A stretch of 42,314 bases of DNA from Polymyxa betae (taxonomy: Eukaryota; Endomyxa; Phytomyxea; Plasmodiophorida; Plasmodiophoridae): contig RBZT01000854.1 in the NCBI GenBank assembly GCA_003693705.1, positions 1 through 42,314 on the forward strand, written 5' to 3'. This document shows, piece after piece, positions 42,306 to 42,314 of the stretch. Made by a program: the position numbers and the translations under genes. The notes below the pieces were generated by a model, which saw nothing but the letters and a program-made list of their open reading frames with translations, had not been told where the DNA came from and made no database searches. Position 1 is the first letter of the stretch. Each line of letters opens with the position of its first letter.

Positions 42306-42314
42306 ATAATAAAA

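Noticed and set aside
1-42314. tRNA, rRNA or CRISPR-like arrays
   Set aside because: By eye I found no A-box/B-box pair with a cloverleaf, no rRNA core sequence and no regularly spaced repeats; a tRNAscan run would settle the tRNA point.

Overview
This is nuclear DNA from a eukaryote. The evidence is spliceosomal introns of 44-51 nt with GT..AG ends, a six-N scaffold gap, and a dense pile of transposable elements. The families seen are Ty3/gypsy, Ty1/copia, a LINE, two hAT elements, a pogo/Tigger element and six PIF/Harbinger-type elements or fragments. Very short introns together with HARBI1-like transposases and a KPTG-type Myb-like protein fit a fungus, oomycete or other protist best. I cannot name the organism from the sequence, and no ordinary metabolic gene is recognisable.

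Layout. 0.3-2.7 kb: decayed gypsy pol on the minus strand. 4.2-8.8 kb: a spliced Myb-like gene (minus) whose third intron carries a 3.5-kb PIF/Harbinger element (A), which itself carries a small hAT derivative. 9.1-11.6 kb: a nearly complete hAT transposase gene flanked by GTCGAC-rich clusters. 12.0-12.6 kb: a long CAT/ATC-type simple repeat. 13.7-15.1 kb: 5'- and 3'-truncated copia. 15.4-17.5 kb: LINE reverse transcriptase (minus). 19.3-22.5 kb: Harbinger E1 carrying a GC-rich foreign block. 22.5-23.9 kb: an unrecognised minus-strand coding region. 24.9-28.2 kb: a patchwork of a Myb/SANT gene, a Harbinger fragment (E2) and the N-terminal half of a second hAT. 31.0-33.3 kb: Harbinger E4. 35.3-41.2 kb: a Harbinger-type transposase gene split by a pogo element, which is in turn split by Harbinger E3. 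41.6-42.3 kb: an A-rich, highly charged coiled-coil gene of unknown kind.

Shared logic. The Harbinger elements are all built the same way: a DDE transposase and a second gene converge tail to tail, with about 3-bp target duplications where both ends are visible. In A the second gene is a Myb/SANT-like protein. In E1, E2, E3 and E4 it is a different, mutually conserved protein whose conserved blocks I can align across four copies but cannot assign to a family I know. This is the best candidate here for an undescribed two-gene transposition module.

Two stacks of insertions can be resolved base by base. Removing each insert rejoins the broken reading frame exactly, which gives a relative order of events: Harbinger, then pogo, then E3; and Myb-like gene, then A, then the hAT derivative. 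Many apparent frameshifts sit in A/T homopolymers, so some of the pseudogenes may be sequencing artefacts.
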